A stretch of DNA of 64,000 nt from Salinivibrio kushneri. GTDB taxonomy: Bacteria > Pseudomonadota > Gammaproteobacteria > Enterobacterales > Vibrionaceae. The DNA is taken from the NCBI RefSeq assembly GCF_027286325.1, contig NZ_CP114588.1, positions 1,054,001 to 1,118,000 on the forward strand, written 5' to 3'. The position numbers were made by a program, and so were the translations under genes. Below the pieces are notes generated by a model, which worked only from the letters and a program-made list of their open reading frames with translations, was not told where the DNA came from and ran no database searches. Below, in pieces: positions 6,603 through 16,131 of this stretch (its first letter is position 1; each line of letters starts with the position of its first letter).

Positions 6603-6941
6603 ATGAATGACCGTTCACGCGCCTTACTTGCCACCTTTGCCTTGATGCTTTCTTGGTCATCGATGGCGCAGTCGCTGCCAGAAGGAGCGATCCAAGAAGG
6701 ATCGCTAGCTAATCAAAAATTGATCCAAGATGCGATGGCAGGGGTGCTGGTTACGGTGGCATCTCAAGGCTGTGAGAAGCCAGAGGAATTTGTGCCTTAT
6801 GTGCGGGAAATGCCGTCAGGCGAGGTAGGCACAAGGGTTTGGCGGGAGCTATGGATTGTCGAAGGCTGTGATGACACCTATCCAATAAAACTTCGCTTTC
6901 AGGAGGCGGGAGCTGGCGCTGCGAATTGGATGATTGAATAA
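6603..6941 (+). CDS. Small secreted or periplasmic protein, unknown function
   Basis: 112 residues with a signal peptide: positive N-terminus (NDRSR), hydrophobic core LLATFALMLSW, and likely cleavage after SSMA before QSLPEG. Two cysteines remain in the mature part (SQGCEKPEEF and VEGCDDTY), suitable for one disulfide. The start ATG at 6603 has GGAG at 6590-6593; an in-frame TTG at 6582 is less likely. The next gene begins 12 bases after its stop, so the two are probably co-transcribed. No family recognised beyond conserved periplasmic hypothetical. Confidence 0.7.
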   Translation: MNDRSRALLATFALMLSWSSMAQSLPEGAIQEGSLANQKLIQDAMAGVLVTVASQGCEKPEEFVPYVREMPSGEVGTRVWRELWIVEGCDDTYPIKLRFQEAGAGAANWMIE

Positions 6942-6953
6942 ACAAGGATGCTT

Positions 6954-7451
6954 ATGAATATAGAACAACAGGCATTTTTAAACGCCTATCTTGCCACTCT
7001 AAGTGACGCCGAGCGTCAGGCCGTGCCTGAAACGATTGCCGAGTACTTTTGTGCGGATGAATACAATGCTAACGAATGCGCCCGTTTGATTGATCAAGGC
7101 ATAAAACGAGCATCGTGCAGCTTAAAAGCATGCTACGAGATAGAAAACGAACCTTACCCGCAAGTGGGGCGTTTAACCGTGGTGCTTAACTGGGCGCAGC
7201 AGCCGGTTTGTATTATTAAGGTGACTGAGGTGAGCGAGTGCCCGTTTGATCAAGTGACTGCTGAATTCGCCGCGGCGGAAGGTGAAGGCGACAAGAGTTA
7301 TGCGTGGTGGCGGCAGGCGCATCTGGCATTTTTTGAGCAAGAGGGGCAGGCCCTCGGCGTGCCGTTTACAACTCAATCCCCTTTGGTGTTAGAGCGTTTT
7401 AAGAAAGTCTATCCGCTTGATAATCATGAAACTGAGCAGAGAAGCGCATGA
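6954..7451 (+). CDS. ASCH-domain protein
   Basis: 165 residues. The C-terminal two thirds fit an ASCH (RNA-binding-like beta-barrel) domain of the DUF984 type: LTVVLNWAQQPVCIIKVTEV, then CPFDQVTAEFAAAEGEGD and a YAWWRQAHLAFF helix. The ATG at 6954 is 5 bases behind AAGGA; another ATG at 6948 overlaps that site. The stop overlaps the start of the next gene (ATGA at 7448-7451), which suggests translational coupling. Predicted role in RNA binding or nucleoside deamination-linked processes is family inference. Confidence 0.8.
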   Translation: MNIEQQAFLNAYLATLSDAERQAVPETIAEYFCADEYNANECARLIDQGIKRASCSLKACYEIENEPYPQVGRLTVVLNWAQQPVCIIKVTEVSECPFDQVTAEFAAAEGEGDKSYAWWRQAHLAFFEQEGQALGVPFTTQSPLVLERFKKVYPLDNHETEQRSA

Positions 7452-7678
7452 TAAAACAAGTCGGTCAAACATCCATCCAACCCGAACACTTGGCCCGCTG
7501 CCACTGCGGGGCGGTTGTGTTAGCCCTCGCGTTACCCAATGGCATTTACACCCATCACCAACGTCGCTCCAATCCGAGTGAGTTTGGATTCAATATCGCC
7601 TGCTTAGATGGTGTCAATCCGTTTGAGTTGGAGAATATTCCTGTGATGGATGGGATCCACCATCCGGCGGATCGCTAA
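7448..7678 (+). CDS. GFA/CENP-V-family protein with internal deletion
   Basis: Only 76 residues. The N-terminus has the first zinc motif LARCHCGAVVLALALPNG, typical of GFA (glutathione-dependent formaldehyde-activating-like) proteins. It then jumps straight to IYTHHQRRSNPSEFGFNIAC and LDGVNPFELENIPVMDG, which are the C-terminal landmarks of the same family. The middle (roughly 45-50 residues containing the CNCSxC and CxxCG cysteines) is missing, although the frame is kept. Family members are usually about 120 residues or more. The product probably cannot bind both zinc ions, so this may be a pseudogene. Confidence 0.7.
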   Translation: MIKQVGQTSIQPEHLARCHCGAVVLALALPNGIYTHHQRRSNPSEFGFNIACLDGVNPFELENIPVMDGIHHPADR

Positions 7679-7682
7679 GTTT

Positions 7683-8447
7683 TCACAACGCCTCTGGATA
7701 GTGCGTTTTCAGTAACTCTTCGACCACCGCCAGGTTCTGTCCGAGCTTTCTCAGTGCCAGCAAGCGTGTTTTGCTAAATTTAGCGTCTTTGGGTACCAAG
7801 CGCATGATGTAGGCCGCGCGTTTGCCTTGGTAGACATCCTCTGATTTATGGAAAAAAGCGTTACAAAACAGCAGCGCATCACCTGCATCTAACGCAGGGG
7901 TCACCTTACCTTTCTCCATGTAATCATACTCTTGCTGGGTGATTTGAAACGGCGGGTGCTCGGGCACTGACGGATCGGCAATGCGCACCAGCGAGTGCAA
8001 TTGATTAGCTTCACGGATCAGCGATAGGCGCACCGCCCCTTCTTCCATCACGATAGATAACTGCCCTGAGCCGGCTTCTTTCACTGGCGTCAGCGGGATC
8101 CATACCGTGAGCATATCTTCCGGCCGCTCCATGAAACCAATCGAGTCAAAATCAGTATGGAAAGGAAAGCCTTGATCCTCAGGCGTTTTCTCCAAATATA
8201 AATCGGCCAAAATGCGATAGTCTGGCAGCAGTGCCTCAATGGTGTCGGCGATGTTGAGATCTGGGTCGCGGAATACCATGGGCCCATAGATCGCTTTTTT
8301 GTAAATGTCGGCATACCACGTTTGGCCATTGGGCATGGCGTCGAGTTTGGCGGCGAGGGCCGTTCGTGCCTCTTGGCTGAGTACACCAGGGACGACTTTG
8401 CCATGATGGGGAGAGAGGTTGTCGAGAAAGTCGGGACGAGCTGACAT
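7683..8447 (-). CDS. Phytanoyl-CoA dioxygenase (PhyH)-family protein
   Basis: 254-residue Fe(II)/2-oxoglutarate-dependent oxygenase. The iron-binding H-x-D is seen in GFPFHTDFDSIGF (about residues 95-107), and the distal His in LLFCNAFFHKSEDVYQ, with a following Arg in KRAAYIMRLV that could bind 2-oxoglutarate. Between them, TVWIPLTPVKEAGSGQL is the usual PhyH strand. Start ATG at 8447 with AAGGAG upstream. It converges with the GFA-like gene (4 bases between the stops). Substrate unknown. Confidence 0.82.
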   Translation of the reverse strand: MSARPDFLDNLSPHHGKVVPGVLSQEARTALAAKLDAMPNGQTWYADIYKKAIYGPMVFRDPDLNIADTIEALLPDYRILADLYLEKTPEDQGFPFHTDFDSIGFMERPEDMLTVWIPLTPVKEAGSGQLSIVMEEGAVRLSLIREANQLHSLVRIADPSVPEHPPFQITQQEYDYMEKGKVTPALDAGDALLFCNAFFHKSEDVYQGKRAAYIMRLVPKDAKFSKTRLLALRKLGQNLAVVEELLKTHYPEAL

Positions 8448-8568
8448 AGAAGCTCCTTGGTGGGGACATGAAACTCAATGTGTTACTTGTAGTTTAGCAA
8501 ATCACCGTCGTCACTGAATAACGGCGATGGGCGAGGTCAGTGTACTGACCGAAAAAGCCCCTGCAAGA

Positions 8569-10044
8569 TTAAGCGTAACTGACAACCCGATTGCGTCCAG
8601 AGAGTTTGGCGTTATATAAAGCGTCGTCGGCATGCTGGTAGAGGTGCTTAGCATCGAGCATGGCGGCGTCGAACTCCGCACAGCCAATTGACACGGACAC
8701 GCGGATAGCGGGGGAGTAGTCGAGAATCGAGTGTTGGTCATAAATTGCTTCGCAAAGCTGGTTGGCATAGCGTTGCGCGGTCTTTTTATCGGTATTTTCT
8801 AGCAGACAAGCAAATTCTTCTCCGCCAATACGATAAATGTTGCTGTTCAGAGGAATATGCGTTTCGAGTAAAGACGCGAAGGCTTCGAGGACTTGGTCGC
8901 CAACGATATGGCCGTAGTTGTCGTTAATGCGTTTAAAATGGTCGATATCAATAATAAGCAGAGACAAAGGTTGATGTCGGTACCGAGCTTTTTCGCTAAC
9001 GCGGGCAAGGTCGCTGGCAAACTGGCGGCGGTTGTATAACTGTGTGAGCGGATCGGTCGCGGCTTGGCGCATTAATGCTTGCTCTTCCGCCTTACGCTGA
9101 CTGATATCCCACATCACACCGGCGACCACACCTTGAGGCTTATTTTTCGGATCGTTATTGGTGGTGATTTCTACCCATGTATATTCGCCATTATCGCGTT
9201 GAACCTGCATGTCCATTTTTAGCTCATTGCCAGCAGGAGATAAAAAGTGGCGTACACGTGAGAAGAACTCTCGACGGTACTGAGGATGAATGCGGCGCAG
9301 CCAGTGCCGGCTGGTATAAGTACGGGAGTCACGAATGCTGCTGGTAGCACTGTCGCCGATGATCTCTGATGAGCACCAGCAGATACCGCGTTGGACATCT
9401 ACTTGCCAAGTGCTGCAGTGGGTATTGTCTTTAATGATCTCTATTTGTCGTTGTTTAGAAAACAGCTCGTTTTTTAGTACTGTGCTAGCGATCAGATGCC
9501 CTGTTGCTCGCAGCAAGGTCACATCACTTTCTGACCAGCGTTGCTCACGATCGCAATCATCGAACCCCAGCGTTCCCCACCATTTGTTATCGACAATGAT
9601 GGGGATAGTCAGCATCGATAAAATGCGCTGTTGTGTTAAATAGCGTTTGAGCCAGGATGAGGGCAATTGATCAGTAATCACTGATTGGTATTCGCCCCGC
9701 TGTCGGCTTTCAATTAGCTTGCGGTATTCGGGGTGAGCGAGGCTAGAGCTAAAATGATTAAAATGGGGGAGTCGAATTTGCGCGTACTTTTTCTCGTTAG
9801 CCCATTCGAAGACATAATCCTGCAAAATATCGGTATCGCTGATCGCTAATACTTGAAACACCCACACACGACTGACTTGCGTTACGGCCCCAATTTCAGC
9901 GAGCAAGTGATTGATGTTAGCAAGCCTGTCATCACCACTGACCAGCATGTCTGCGCCGCGTAACACCGCCGACAGTAGGTCGACATTCAGCTCAGAGAGC
10001 TGGTGTCGATCAAGTTCAGGTTGGATCCCAGTTAGGATGGTCAT
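8569..10044 (-). CDS. GAF-PAS-GGDEF diguanylate cyclase
   Basis: 491 residues with three domains: GAF (about 25-190; WWGTLGFDDC and WSESDVTLLRATGHLIAS are typical), PAS_3/PAC (about 205-320; ending GVVAGVMWDISQRKAEEQAL), and GGDEF (about 330-491). The cyclase motif is GGEEF in YRIGGEEFACLLE, with metal-binding DIDHFKRINDNYGH before it, so it should make c-di-GMP. I do not see an RxxD inhibitory site just upstream of GGEEF. No membrane segments, so it senses something in the cytoplasm. Monocistronic and divergent from the next gene. Confidence 0.93.
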   Translation of the reverse strand: MTILTGIQPELDRHQLSELNVDLLSAVLRGADMLVSGDDRLANINHLLAEIGAVTQVSRVWVFQVLAISDTDILQDYVFEWANEKKYAQIRLPHFNHFSSSLAHPEYRKLIESRQRGEYQSVITDQLPSSWLKRYLTQQRILSMLTIPIIVDNKWWGTLGFDDCDREQRWSESDVTLLRATGHLIASTVLKNELFSKQRQIEIIKDNTHCSTWQVDVQRGICWCSSEIIGDSATSSIRDSRTYTSRHWLRRIHPQYRREFFSRVRHFLSPAGNELKMDMQVQRDNGEYTWVEITTNNDPKNKPQGVVAGVMWDISQRKAEEQALMRQAATDPLTQLYNRRQFASDLARVSEKARYRHQPLSLLIIDIDHFKRINDNYGHIVGDQVLEAFASLLETHIPLNSNIYRIGGEEFACLLENTDKKTAQRYANQLCEAIYDQHSILDYSPAIRVSVSIGCAEFDAAMLDAKHLYQHADDALYNAKLSGRNRVVSYA

Positions 10045-10248
10045 GCGATAGTCCGTTATCTACAAAGTCACCGCTTTGTTGAGCGTAGCAGGCGCGTGTG
10101 TAAACAGTTAACACGGAACGCATTAAATGTTCAGTGTTGTGGGTCACGTTTGCATTTAGTCGCACTCGCTCTGTTAGTAAAAATAGACATAATAAGCGCC
10201 GCAGTGGGGTGAGCCCAGTGAAAGTGTGACTCAATAACACACCTTAAT

Positions 10249-10656
10249 ATGGAAATAAAAATGAGAAAGTCAGTGGTAATAAACCAAACCCCAACCCATT
10301 TATGTGTAAATAATGATTGTTATGCGATGCGCAATATTGTTGATGCTAGCGTTGAAGAACTCACGTGGAAAGATCACTTGCTGAGGATGTTAGGGCTAGG
10401 GATGCTAACCGCGAGCATTTTATTTTTTATGTTAGTGGGTGAGTTGCCTTACGCGGAGTATTTGCCTGCCGTGGGCTTTGCTGCAGGCGCGTTGTTAGCT
10501 TTGTTGACCAGCGCAAAATACGTGTTACGCATTGAGTATAACCACCAAGACGACACCGGCGTGCAGTGGCTGACCATCGCCAAAAGTGGAAAGAAAACGG
10601 ATAAATTGCTTTTTGACCAGCACGTCGCGCAATTAAAGCGGTTGTTAGTCTCGTAG
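10249..10656 (+). CDS. Small inner-membrane protein, unknown function
   Basis: 135 residues with two adjacent hydrophobic helices at about 48-66 and 70-88 (LGLGMLTASILFFMLVGEL and YLPAVGFAAGALLALLTSA). N- and C-terminal parts are hydrophilic and probably cytoplasmic; the C-terminal strand-rich tail is followed by a basic stretch. ATG 10249 and ATG 10261 are both possible starts. A bidirectional terminator lies 35 bases downstream. I do not recognise the family. Confidence 0.65.
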   Translation: MEIKMRKSVVINQTPTHLCVNNDCYAMRNIVDASVEELTWKDHLLRMLGLGMLTASILFFMLVGELPYAEYLPAVGFAAGALLALLTSAKYVLRIEYNHQDDTGVQWLTIAKSGKKTDKLLFDQHVAQLKRLLVS

Positions 10657-10691
10657 CGATGCCGATGGCGTTGTGGATAGAGCGGATATAC

Positions 10692-10721
10692 AAGGGCCTG
10701 TGATGTAACAGGCCCTTTTTA
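10692..10721. terminator. Rho-independent terminator
   Basis: AAGGGCCTGT and ACAGGCCCTT form a 10-bp stem around GATGTA, followed by TTTTT. It sits between the convergent small membrane gene and yciA and could serve both. Confidence 0.9.
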
Positions 10722-10734
10722 GTTGTTGAGCGTG

Positions 10735-11133
10735 CTATTTTTTGATCGCGCGGGGGCGGCCGTTTTCATCAATCGCAACATAATTAAAGGTTGCATGACT
10801 CACCTTGTTGCGATCGCCAATCTCATCATGACTGACGGGCTTAACCCAGACCTCAAGTTCAATGGTAATCGAGGTATTGCCGATGCGTTGGCACGTCCCG
10901 TAGCAGCAGACCACATCGCCAACACTGACGGGCGATTTAAACGTAATGTCATTGACTGACACAGTGACAACGCGTCCCCCCGATATTTCTTTGGCGAGGA
11001 TCGCGCCAGCTAAATCGAGCTGGGACATGATCCAGCCGCCAAAAATATCCCCATTGGCGTTAGTGTCGGCGGGCATGGCTAATGTACGAAGCAGCAGTTG
11101 GCCGCGGGGGCAGTTGTTTTTATTGTCAGGCAT
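10735..11133 (-). CDS. yciA: Acyl-CoA thioesterase YciA
   Basis: 132-residue hotdog-fold thioesterase that hydrolyses acyl-CoAs. The diagnostic stretch TLAMPADTNANGDIFGGWIM is almost unchanged from E. coli YciA as I remember it, with D at the active-site loop; later blocks GRVVTVSVNDITFKSPVSVG and IELEVWVKP also match. Start is set at the ATG 11133 by alignment; an upstream in-frame GTG at 11145 would add four residues. It follows yciB by about 95 bases, the usual pairing in enterobacteria and vibrios. Confidence 0.95.
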   Translation of the reverse strand: MPDNKNNCPRGQLLLRTLAMPADTNANGDIFGGWIMSQLDLAGAILAKEISGGRVVTVSVNDITFKSPVSVGDVVCCYGTCQRIGNTSITIELEVWVKPVSHDEIGDRNKVSHATFNYVAIDENGRPRAIKK

Positions 11134-11228
11134 GGCTCTCTTCACATCTTATCGCAAAAGGGGGTAGACCCCTTTTTTATAGAACAAGGTAAGAATTGTG
11201 ACCGCTAACACAGCATTTGGGCAAGTTT

Positions 11229-11771
11229 TTATTGGTCTGAGTTGCTCTCTTTGGGCATATGGCGGTAGATATACACCCCAGTTGCAATCATAAATAGGAA
11301 GGTCAGGATCAAGGTGCCGAAGACCTTAAAGTTCACCCAGGCATCAAGTGGCATGCTGTAAGCAACATAAATGTTCACGCCCGCTAATAGCGAAAAGAAT
11401 CCGATCCAGGCCCAATTAATGGTGCGCCATACACGCTCCGGGAGTGTGATCTCTTTGCTGAGCATGTTTTTAATCAGCGGTTTGCCCATCGCCTCGGACA
11501 CCGCCAAGCCAATGGCAAACAGGGCATACACAATAGTCACCTTCCACTTGATGAAGTTGTCATCGTGAAAAAATAGCGTCATGCCGCCAAATATAGCGAC
11601 CAAAATGGCAGTGACGATTTGCATCTTTTCGACGCGTTTATACAACACCCATACCAGTGCAACTTGCACCAGGGTAGCGATAATCAGTGCGCCGGTTGCC
11701 ATATAAATATCGTAAAACTTGTACAGCGCGAAGAAGATAATGAGTGGAATAAAATCAATCAGTTGTTTCAT
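11229..11771 (-). CDS. yciB: Inner membrane protein YciB (IspA/IspZ septation family)
   Basis: 180 residues with five to six membrane helices, starting [20 protein letters not shown], the family signature. Further conserved blocks are [19 protein letters not shown] and [20 protein letters not shown]. YciB is an inner-membrane protein linked to cell-envelope integrity and division-protein interactions. Length is normal. It precedes yciA in the same direction and they are probably one transcript. Confidence 0.95.
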   Translation of the reverse strand: MKQLIDFIPLIIFFALYKFYDIYMATGALIIATLVQVALVWVLYKRVEKMQIVTAILVAIFGGMTLFFHDDNFIKWKVTIVYALFAIGLAVSEAMGKPLIKNMLSKEITLPERVWRTINWAWIGFFSLLAGVNIYVAYSMPLDAWVNFKVFGTLILTFLFMIATGVYIYRHMPKESNSDQ

Positions 11772-11917
11772 AACGCCATCGTGTGCCTATGCTGCTTTAA
11801 AGCTAAATGTGTAAGCAGTGTAACCAAATGGGTGAGAGGGGGGAAACGACAATTTTAAAGCGGATAAGGGTTAAGCGGAGGCGCCTTGGCAAAGGTGCTG
11901 CCAAGGCGCGTTGAAGA

Positions 11918-13261
11918 TTAAATCCAATCCCAGCCGAACACCAATAGCATCAGTATTGGGCAGATAACACGAACGTAGCCTGGCCAGATTTTCCAAAACC
12001 AGGTTTCACCGAGCTCAGGGCTGCCTTGAACCAGCTCTTTCAAGATTTCGTTGCGGTGCCATAGCCAACCCGCCACCAAGGCAAACAGCAGGCCGAGAAT
12101 AGGCTGCGCGTATTCGGTGGTAACGGTGACCACTAGACCAAACAGATCGCCAAAGTTATATACAATGGTGGCTGAGGCAAGGGTGATCAAACCACCAATC
12201 CACCAAACAGCTTTTTCGCGAGATTGGCGTAGTTCTTCGGTTGCACAAGCCACGGGCACTTCAAGCATTGAAATAGCCGATGTGAGAGCCGCAATAACCA
12301 TCAGCAAGAAGAAAGCGAAGCCGATAAACAAGCCAGCATTGCCCATGGTATCGAACATGGCAGGTAGCACGCTGAATACGAGGGTATCGCTACTGAGTAG
12401 ATCACCGGTTTCACTGTAAATCGCCACCCCGTTGTGCTGGGCGACAAACATCGCCGGCATAATCAATAGCCCGGCAATAAAGGCGATGCCGGTATCAAGC
12501 AGTGCCACTTGAGCCGCGGTTTTAGGGATACTGGCTGACTTGGATAGGTATGAGCCATAGACCATCATTACGCACACACCGAGTGAGAGCGAGAAGAACG
12601 CTTGTCCCATCGCACTCACTACCAGGCTCGGCGAGAGGTGTGATGGATCGGGGATCAGGTACATTTTCAAGCCATCAATCGCGCCAGGCTGGAACAGAAT
12701 GTACACCACCATCACCACGAAGAGTAAAAATAGCACTGGCATTAAGCGAGACGACCAACGCTCGATCCCGTTAGCAATGCCGTTACGAACCACCAAAATG
12801 GTCGGTACCATAAAGCACAGCATCAGGGCGAGGTTACGGGTTTCGCTGAATGACTCTAACCAGTTCGCGGCATCGACAAAGCCCAGCGCGGTGAGCAGTG
12901 GTGACACCATAAATCCGACCAGCCAACCGGCGACGATGGCATAGAAGCTAAGGATACCGGTTGCCCCGAGCATACCGACCAAGCCGAGCAAACGGCCCAA
13001 CCATTTTTGCCCACCCGCGACTGAGGATAATGAGCGAACTGGGTTAGCATTGCCATAGCGTCCAATAGTGAGTTCTGCTACCAAAAGGGGGTACGCGAGG
13101 ACAAAAATCATGATTAAATAAATGAACAGAAAAACGGCGCCGCCGTTTGATGCTGTTTGCGTGGGGAAGCCCCAAATGTTGCCGAGCCCAATCGCAGAGC
13201 CGGCTGCCGCCAAAATAAACCCTAATCGGGATGAAAATTGTGCGCGTTGTGTGTTTGCCAT
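11918..13261 (-). CDS. Sodium-dependent transporter, NSS/SNF family
   Basis: 447-residue secondary transporter of the neurotransmitter:sodium symporter family, with 11 or so membrane helices. TM1 carries the unwound ion-binding region LAAAGSAIGLGNIWGFPTQT, and TM6/TM8 blocks SLSLGVCVMMVYGSYLSKSA and AALTSAISMLEVPVA are present. The C-terminus is short (ends LLVFGWDWI), typical of bacterial 11-TM members such as TnaT/MhsT. Substrate is probably an amino acid; which one cannot be read. Standalone gene with a long upstream region. Confidence 0.93.
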   Translation of the reverse strand: MANTQRAQFSSRLGFILAAAGSAIGLGNIWGFPTQTASNGGAVFLFIYLIMIFVLAYPLLVAELTIGRYGNANPVRSLSSVAGGQKWLGRLLGLVGMLGATGILSFYAIVAGWLVGFMVSPLLTALGFVDAANWLESFSETRNLALMLCFMVPTILVVRNGIANGIERWSSRLMPVLFLLFVVMVVYILFQPGAIDGLKMYLIPDPSHLSPSLVVSAMGQAFFSLSLGVCVMMVYGSYLSKSASIPKTAAQVALLDTGIAFIAGLLIMPAMFVAQHNGVAIYSETGDLLSSDTLVFSVLPAMFDTMGNAGLFIGFAFFLLMVIAALTSAISMLEVPVACATEELRQSREKAVWWIGGLITLASATIVYNFGDLFGLVVTVTTEYAQPILGLLFALVAGWLWHRNEILKELVQGSPELGETWFWKIWPGYVRVICPILMLLVFGWDWI

Positions 13262-13778
13262 ACCTACTCGATATCGTATTCGATAATTAATTGATTTTTA
13301 TGGACGCATAGTCAGTGACGCCCATCAGGTACTCATCTAAGGTGTAAACTAATCATTACACGCTTAAGTAAGTGCTTCCCTCTGTAAAGACTCGTAAGTA
13401 AACCAGTTTATGCGTAGAATTTGAAGATCATGCCGTACGTAATGCCATCATATGGCTGTATTTCCCCATATTCTCTCTCCGCGTGATTACTTCTTGGTCA
13501 TTAGTAAGGGTAATTCGCTACCTATAGTGAGTATCACAGTGGCTTTCTCTATCGCAATTACTGATTTAACACATTATTAACATTGCTGCCCTGAGTCACG
13601 TTTTGGTGTACGCGTTAAAGTACTTGTTAGTGACTTATTGTGGTTTTTGTCACGATTTTTCCGCCACTTGTCGTTTTATAGAGACAAATGATGGCTTGCA
13701 CCGCGTGCCAAGCTAGGCAGAATAGAGACAGCGAGAGAACACGCTTTCGTTCGTTATTAATAGGGTGTGCAATTAGGC
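13262..13778. other. Gene-free divergent intergenic region (517 bp)
   Basis: Lies between the divergent NSS transporter and cardiolipin synthase genes. I see no convincing ORF, RNA gene or repeat. It should hold both promoters, but no box pair stands out enough to name. Confidence 0.5.
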
Positions 13779-15239
13779 ATGGAAAAAGTCTACGAGATCG
13801 TAACCTTACTGCTGCTATTAGTGTACTGGCTAACCATTGCTGGGGTAACTGTGCGAGTGGTGTTCAAGCGCCGCGCACTGGGAGTCTCTATTGCTTGGTT
13901 AATGATCATTTATATTCTGCCTATTGTGGGTGTCATTGCCTACCTGCTATTTGGTGAGCTCAACCTCGGCAAAACGCGTGCAATGCGAGCGAAAGCGATG
14001 TTTGAACCCTACCGGCAATGGTTACTGAGCTTGCAAGCGTGTCCAGCCCATCGTCCTCAGCACATCAATGAACAATCTCACCATGTCAACCGTCTCTGCC
14101 ATGCCCGAATTGGTGTGCCGGAGCTCACTGGTAATCAGCTAGCCTTACAGACCGAGCCCGCTGATATTCTGAAGTCCGTGGCACTTGATATTCGTCAGGC
14201 GCAGAAAAGCGTCGATATGGTGTTTTATATTTGGCACCCAGGTGGCCATGCTGATGAAGTGGCGCAAGCAGCGTGTGACACTGCCAAGCGTGGGATCCCG
14301 GTGCGTATCATGTTGGACTCTGCCGGGAGTAAAGTTTTTTTCCGTAGTAAATGGCCACATGCCATGCGTGAAGCCGGGGTTGAGCTGATTGAAGCCCTTG
14401 CCGTGAATCCGTTTCGGATGTTTTTCCGCCGCCTTGATATTCGCCAGCACCGTAAGGTGGCGATCATTGATAATCATATTGCGTATACGGGCTCTATGAA
14501 CCTCGTGGATCCGCGCTTTTTTAAGCAAGACGCAGGCGTGGGCCAATGGGTGGATGTGATGGTGCGGGTCTCTGGCCCCACGGTGCCGGTATTAAGTAGC
14601 GTGTTTGCATGGGATTGGGAGGTAGAGACTGGACTCCGCGACTTGCCATCATCGCCAGAGTGTTTGCTGATTGAAGATCACCAGCACGCCAATCACGCGG
14701 TGCAGGCCATCCCGTCTGGACCTGGCTTGCCAGAAGGCATGATTCAACAGGTATTGACCCTTGCTATCCATCAAGCGGAAAAAAGCATTGTGATCACCAC
14801 TCCTTATTTGGTACCAAGTGAAGGGCTGATGGTGAGCTTACAAACGGCCGCGCAGCGCGGAGTGTCAGTCACGCTGATTATTCCCGAGAAAAATGACTCC
14901 TTGATGGTGGAGTGGGCGAGCCGCTCGTTTTTTGAAGACTTAATGTCAGCAGGGATAGAAATCTACCGGTTTGGTGGCGGTTTATTGCATACCAAATCCG
15001 TGCTGGTGGATGAGCAATACTGTCTTGTGGGCACGGTCAACCTCGATATGCGCAGTCTGTGGCTGAATTTTGAGCTCACGCTGACCATCGACGATCCTGA
15101 ATTTTGCGCGAGCATTAATACGTTGCACCGTCATTATTTGGCGCAATCGACCCGTATTAGTGCCGACGATTGGCAACAAAGACCGTTTTATCATAAGCCG
15201 ATCGAGCAGTTCTTTTACATGTTTAGCCCGCTGCTGTAA
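13779..15239 (+). CDS. cls: Cardiolipin synthase (ClsA type)
   Basis: 486-residue phospholipase-D-superfamily enzyme that condenses two phosphatidylglycerols into cardiolipin at the inner membrane. Two N-terminal membrane helices (about 5-25, 38-58; IAWLMIIYILPIVGVIAYLL) precede two HKD motifs: HRKVAIIDNHIAYTGSMNL (about 225-245) and HTKSVLVDEQYCLVGTVNLD (about 405-425). The start ATG at 13779 aligns with E. coli ClsA; the in-frame GTG at 13767 is not needed. Sits close to yciA/yciB as in E. coli, supporting clsA rather than clsB or clsC. Confidence 0.95.
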   Translation: MEKVYEIVTLLLLLVYWLTIAGVTVRVVFKRRALGVSIAWLMIIYILPIVGVIAYLLFGELNLGKTRAMRAKAMFEPYRQWLLSLQACPAHRPQHINEQSHHVNRLCHARIGVPELTGNQLALQTEPADILKSVALDIRQAQKSVDMVFYIWHPGGHADEVAQAACDTAKRGIPVRIMLDSAGSKVFFRSKWPHAMREAGVELIEALAVNPFRMFFRRLDIRQHRKVAIIDNHIAYTGSMNLVDPRFFKQDAGVGQWVDVMVRVSGPTVPVLSSVFAWDWEVETGLRDLPSSPECLLIEDHQHANHAVQAIPSGPGLPEGMIQQVLTLAIHQAEKSIVITTPYLVPSEGLMVSLQTAAQRGVSVTLIIPEKNDSLMVEWASRSFFEDLMSAGIEIYRFGGGLLHTKSVLVDEQYCLVGTVNLDMRSLWLNFELTLTIDDPEFCASINTLHRHYLAQSTRISADDWQQRPFYHKPIEQFFYMFSPLL

Positions 15240-15455
15240 GGAAGCTGAGTTGTCGGATAAGACACGATGACACGTGCAGGCTAATCCATTTACCGTATGC
15301 AGTATTACTGCATAAGTATTTGTATTTGCTTGTGATGAGGCAACAAGAATGTAACCATCTATGATCTTAAGCAATACACAGCCGGATAGTCAGCCGTCCC
15401 TCCTGGCAACGCACTATACTAATCAGTGCCCCAAGTCGAGTGATAGGAGGCTAAC

Positions 15456-15761
15456 ATGTCTATCCATTCACGTAGTTACACCTTAAACACCACCCCCGCG
15501 CGTCAAGCGCATGTGCGGGTGATCCCCAATGGCAATGTGACGGTGCACATTGCCGACGAGGAGAGCCCCCACCTCGCTGAATTTGATGAAGTGTCGTTTC
15601 AGCGTAAAGGCAAAATCACCCAGTTGTTGGCTGAACACATTGAGCCCGGCAAACATGATAATTGGGCGTTACCTTTGAACCATCGTGATGCCAACGAGCT
15701 CGCGACATTGATTGACCAAGCTCAAGAAGAGTTCGAGATATTAATGCGTGACCTGAGTTAG
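15456..15761 (+). CDS. Small conserved protein of unknown function
   Basis: 101 residues, no signal peptide or membrane segment. The N-terminal half looks beta-rich (HVRVIPNGNVTVHIADEE), the C-terminal half helical and acidic (DANELATLIDQAQEEFEIL). Strong ribosome-binding site GGAGG at 15446-15450 before the ATG at 15456. A terminator follows within 60 bases, so it is probably monocistronic. Its place behind cls recalls the yciU position of E. coli, but I see no sequence match to YciU. Confidence 0.75.
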   Translation: MSIHSRSYTLNTTPARQAHVRVIPNGNVTVHIADEESPHLAEFDEVSFQRKGKITQLLAEHIEPGKHDNWALPLNHRDANELATLIDQAQEEFEILMRDLS

Positions 15762-16131
15762 TGCGATCGAGGCTAATGCGGGTACGTGGCGAATACGCGA
15801 ACTAAGCTAACTCTCTGACCCACCAGTGGTTTATTGGTGGGTCTTTTTTTGCCTTCATGACGTGCGCTCTGATCGCGCTGACTTCCTTTTGTCTCAATTG
15901 TGCGAATTATCAATAAACCCGCTTGTTAGGGCTGTTCAATATGCATCATCTTGACGCACACTAGTCGCAAGTCCGCCACACACGTGGTGAGATGCTGATA
16001 GGTGGCTCATTCTGAGCGCGCAATACGCTTGGGTAGGCTGCGTCTGGCACGTAACCTAAACCTGTTTTTATTGAGTAGTAACGGTTGAGCGACAGCAGAA
16101 AAGACAACCGTAAGGACGTAAATGGTGAGCG
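15762..16131. other. Gene-free stretch upstream of the periplasmic protein/GGDEF pair
   Basis: 370 bases that include the terminator at 15817-15848. In the remaining 280 bases I see no ORF, RNA or repeat that I can support; it presumably holds the promoter of the downstream pair. Confidence 0.45.
15817..15848 (+). terminator. Rho-independent terminator
   Basis: GACCCACCA and TGGTGGGTC pair around GTGGTTTAT and are followed by a run of seven T. Ends the small gene at 15456-15761. Confidence 0.92.

Noticed and set aside
13688-13957. 89-codon plus-strand ORF before cls
   Set aside because: It overlaps the conserved cls N-terminus in another frame and is Cys/Arg-rich noise.
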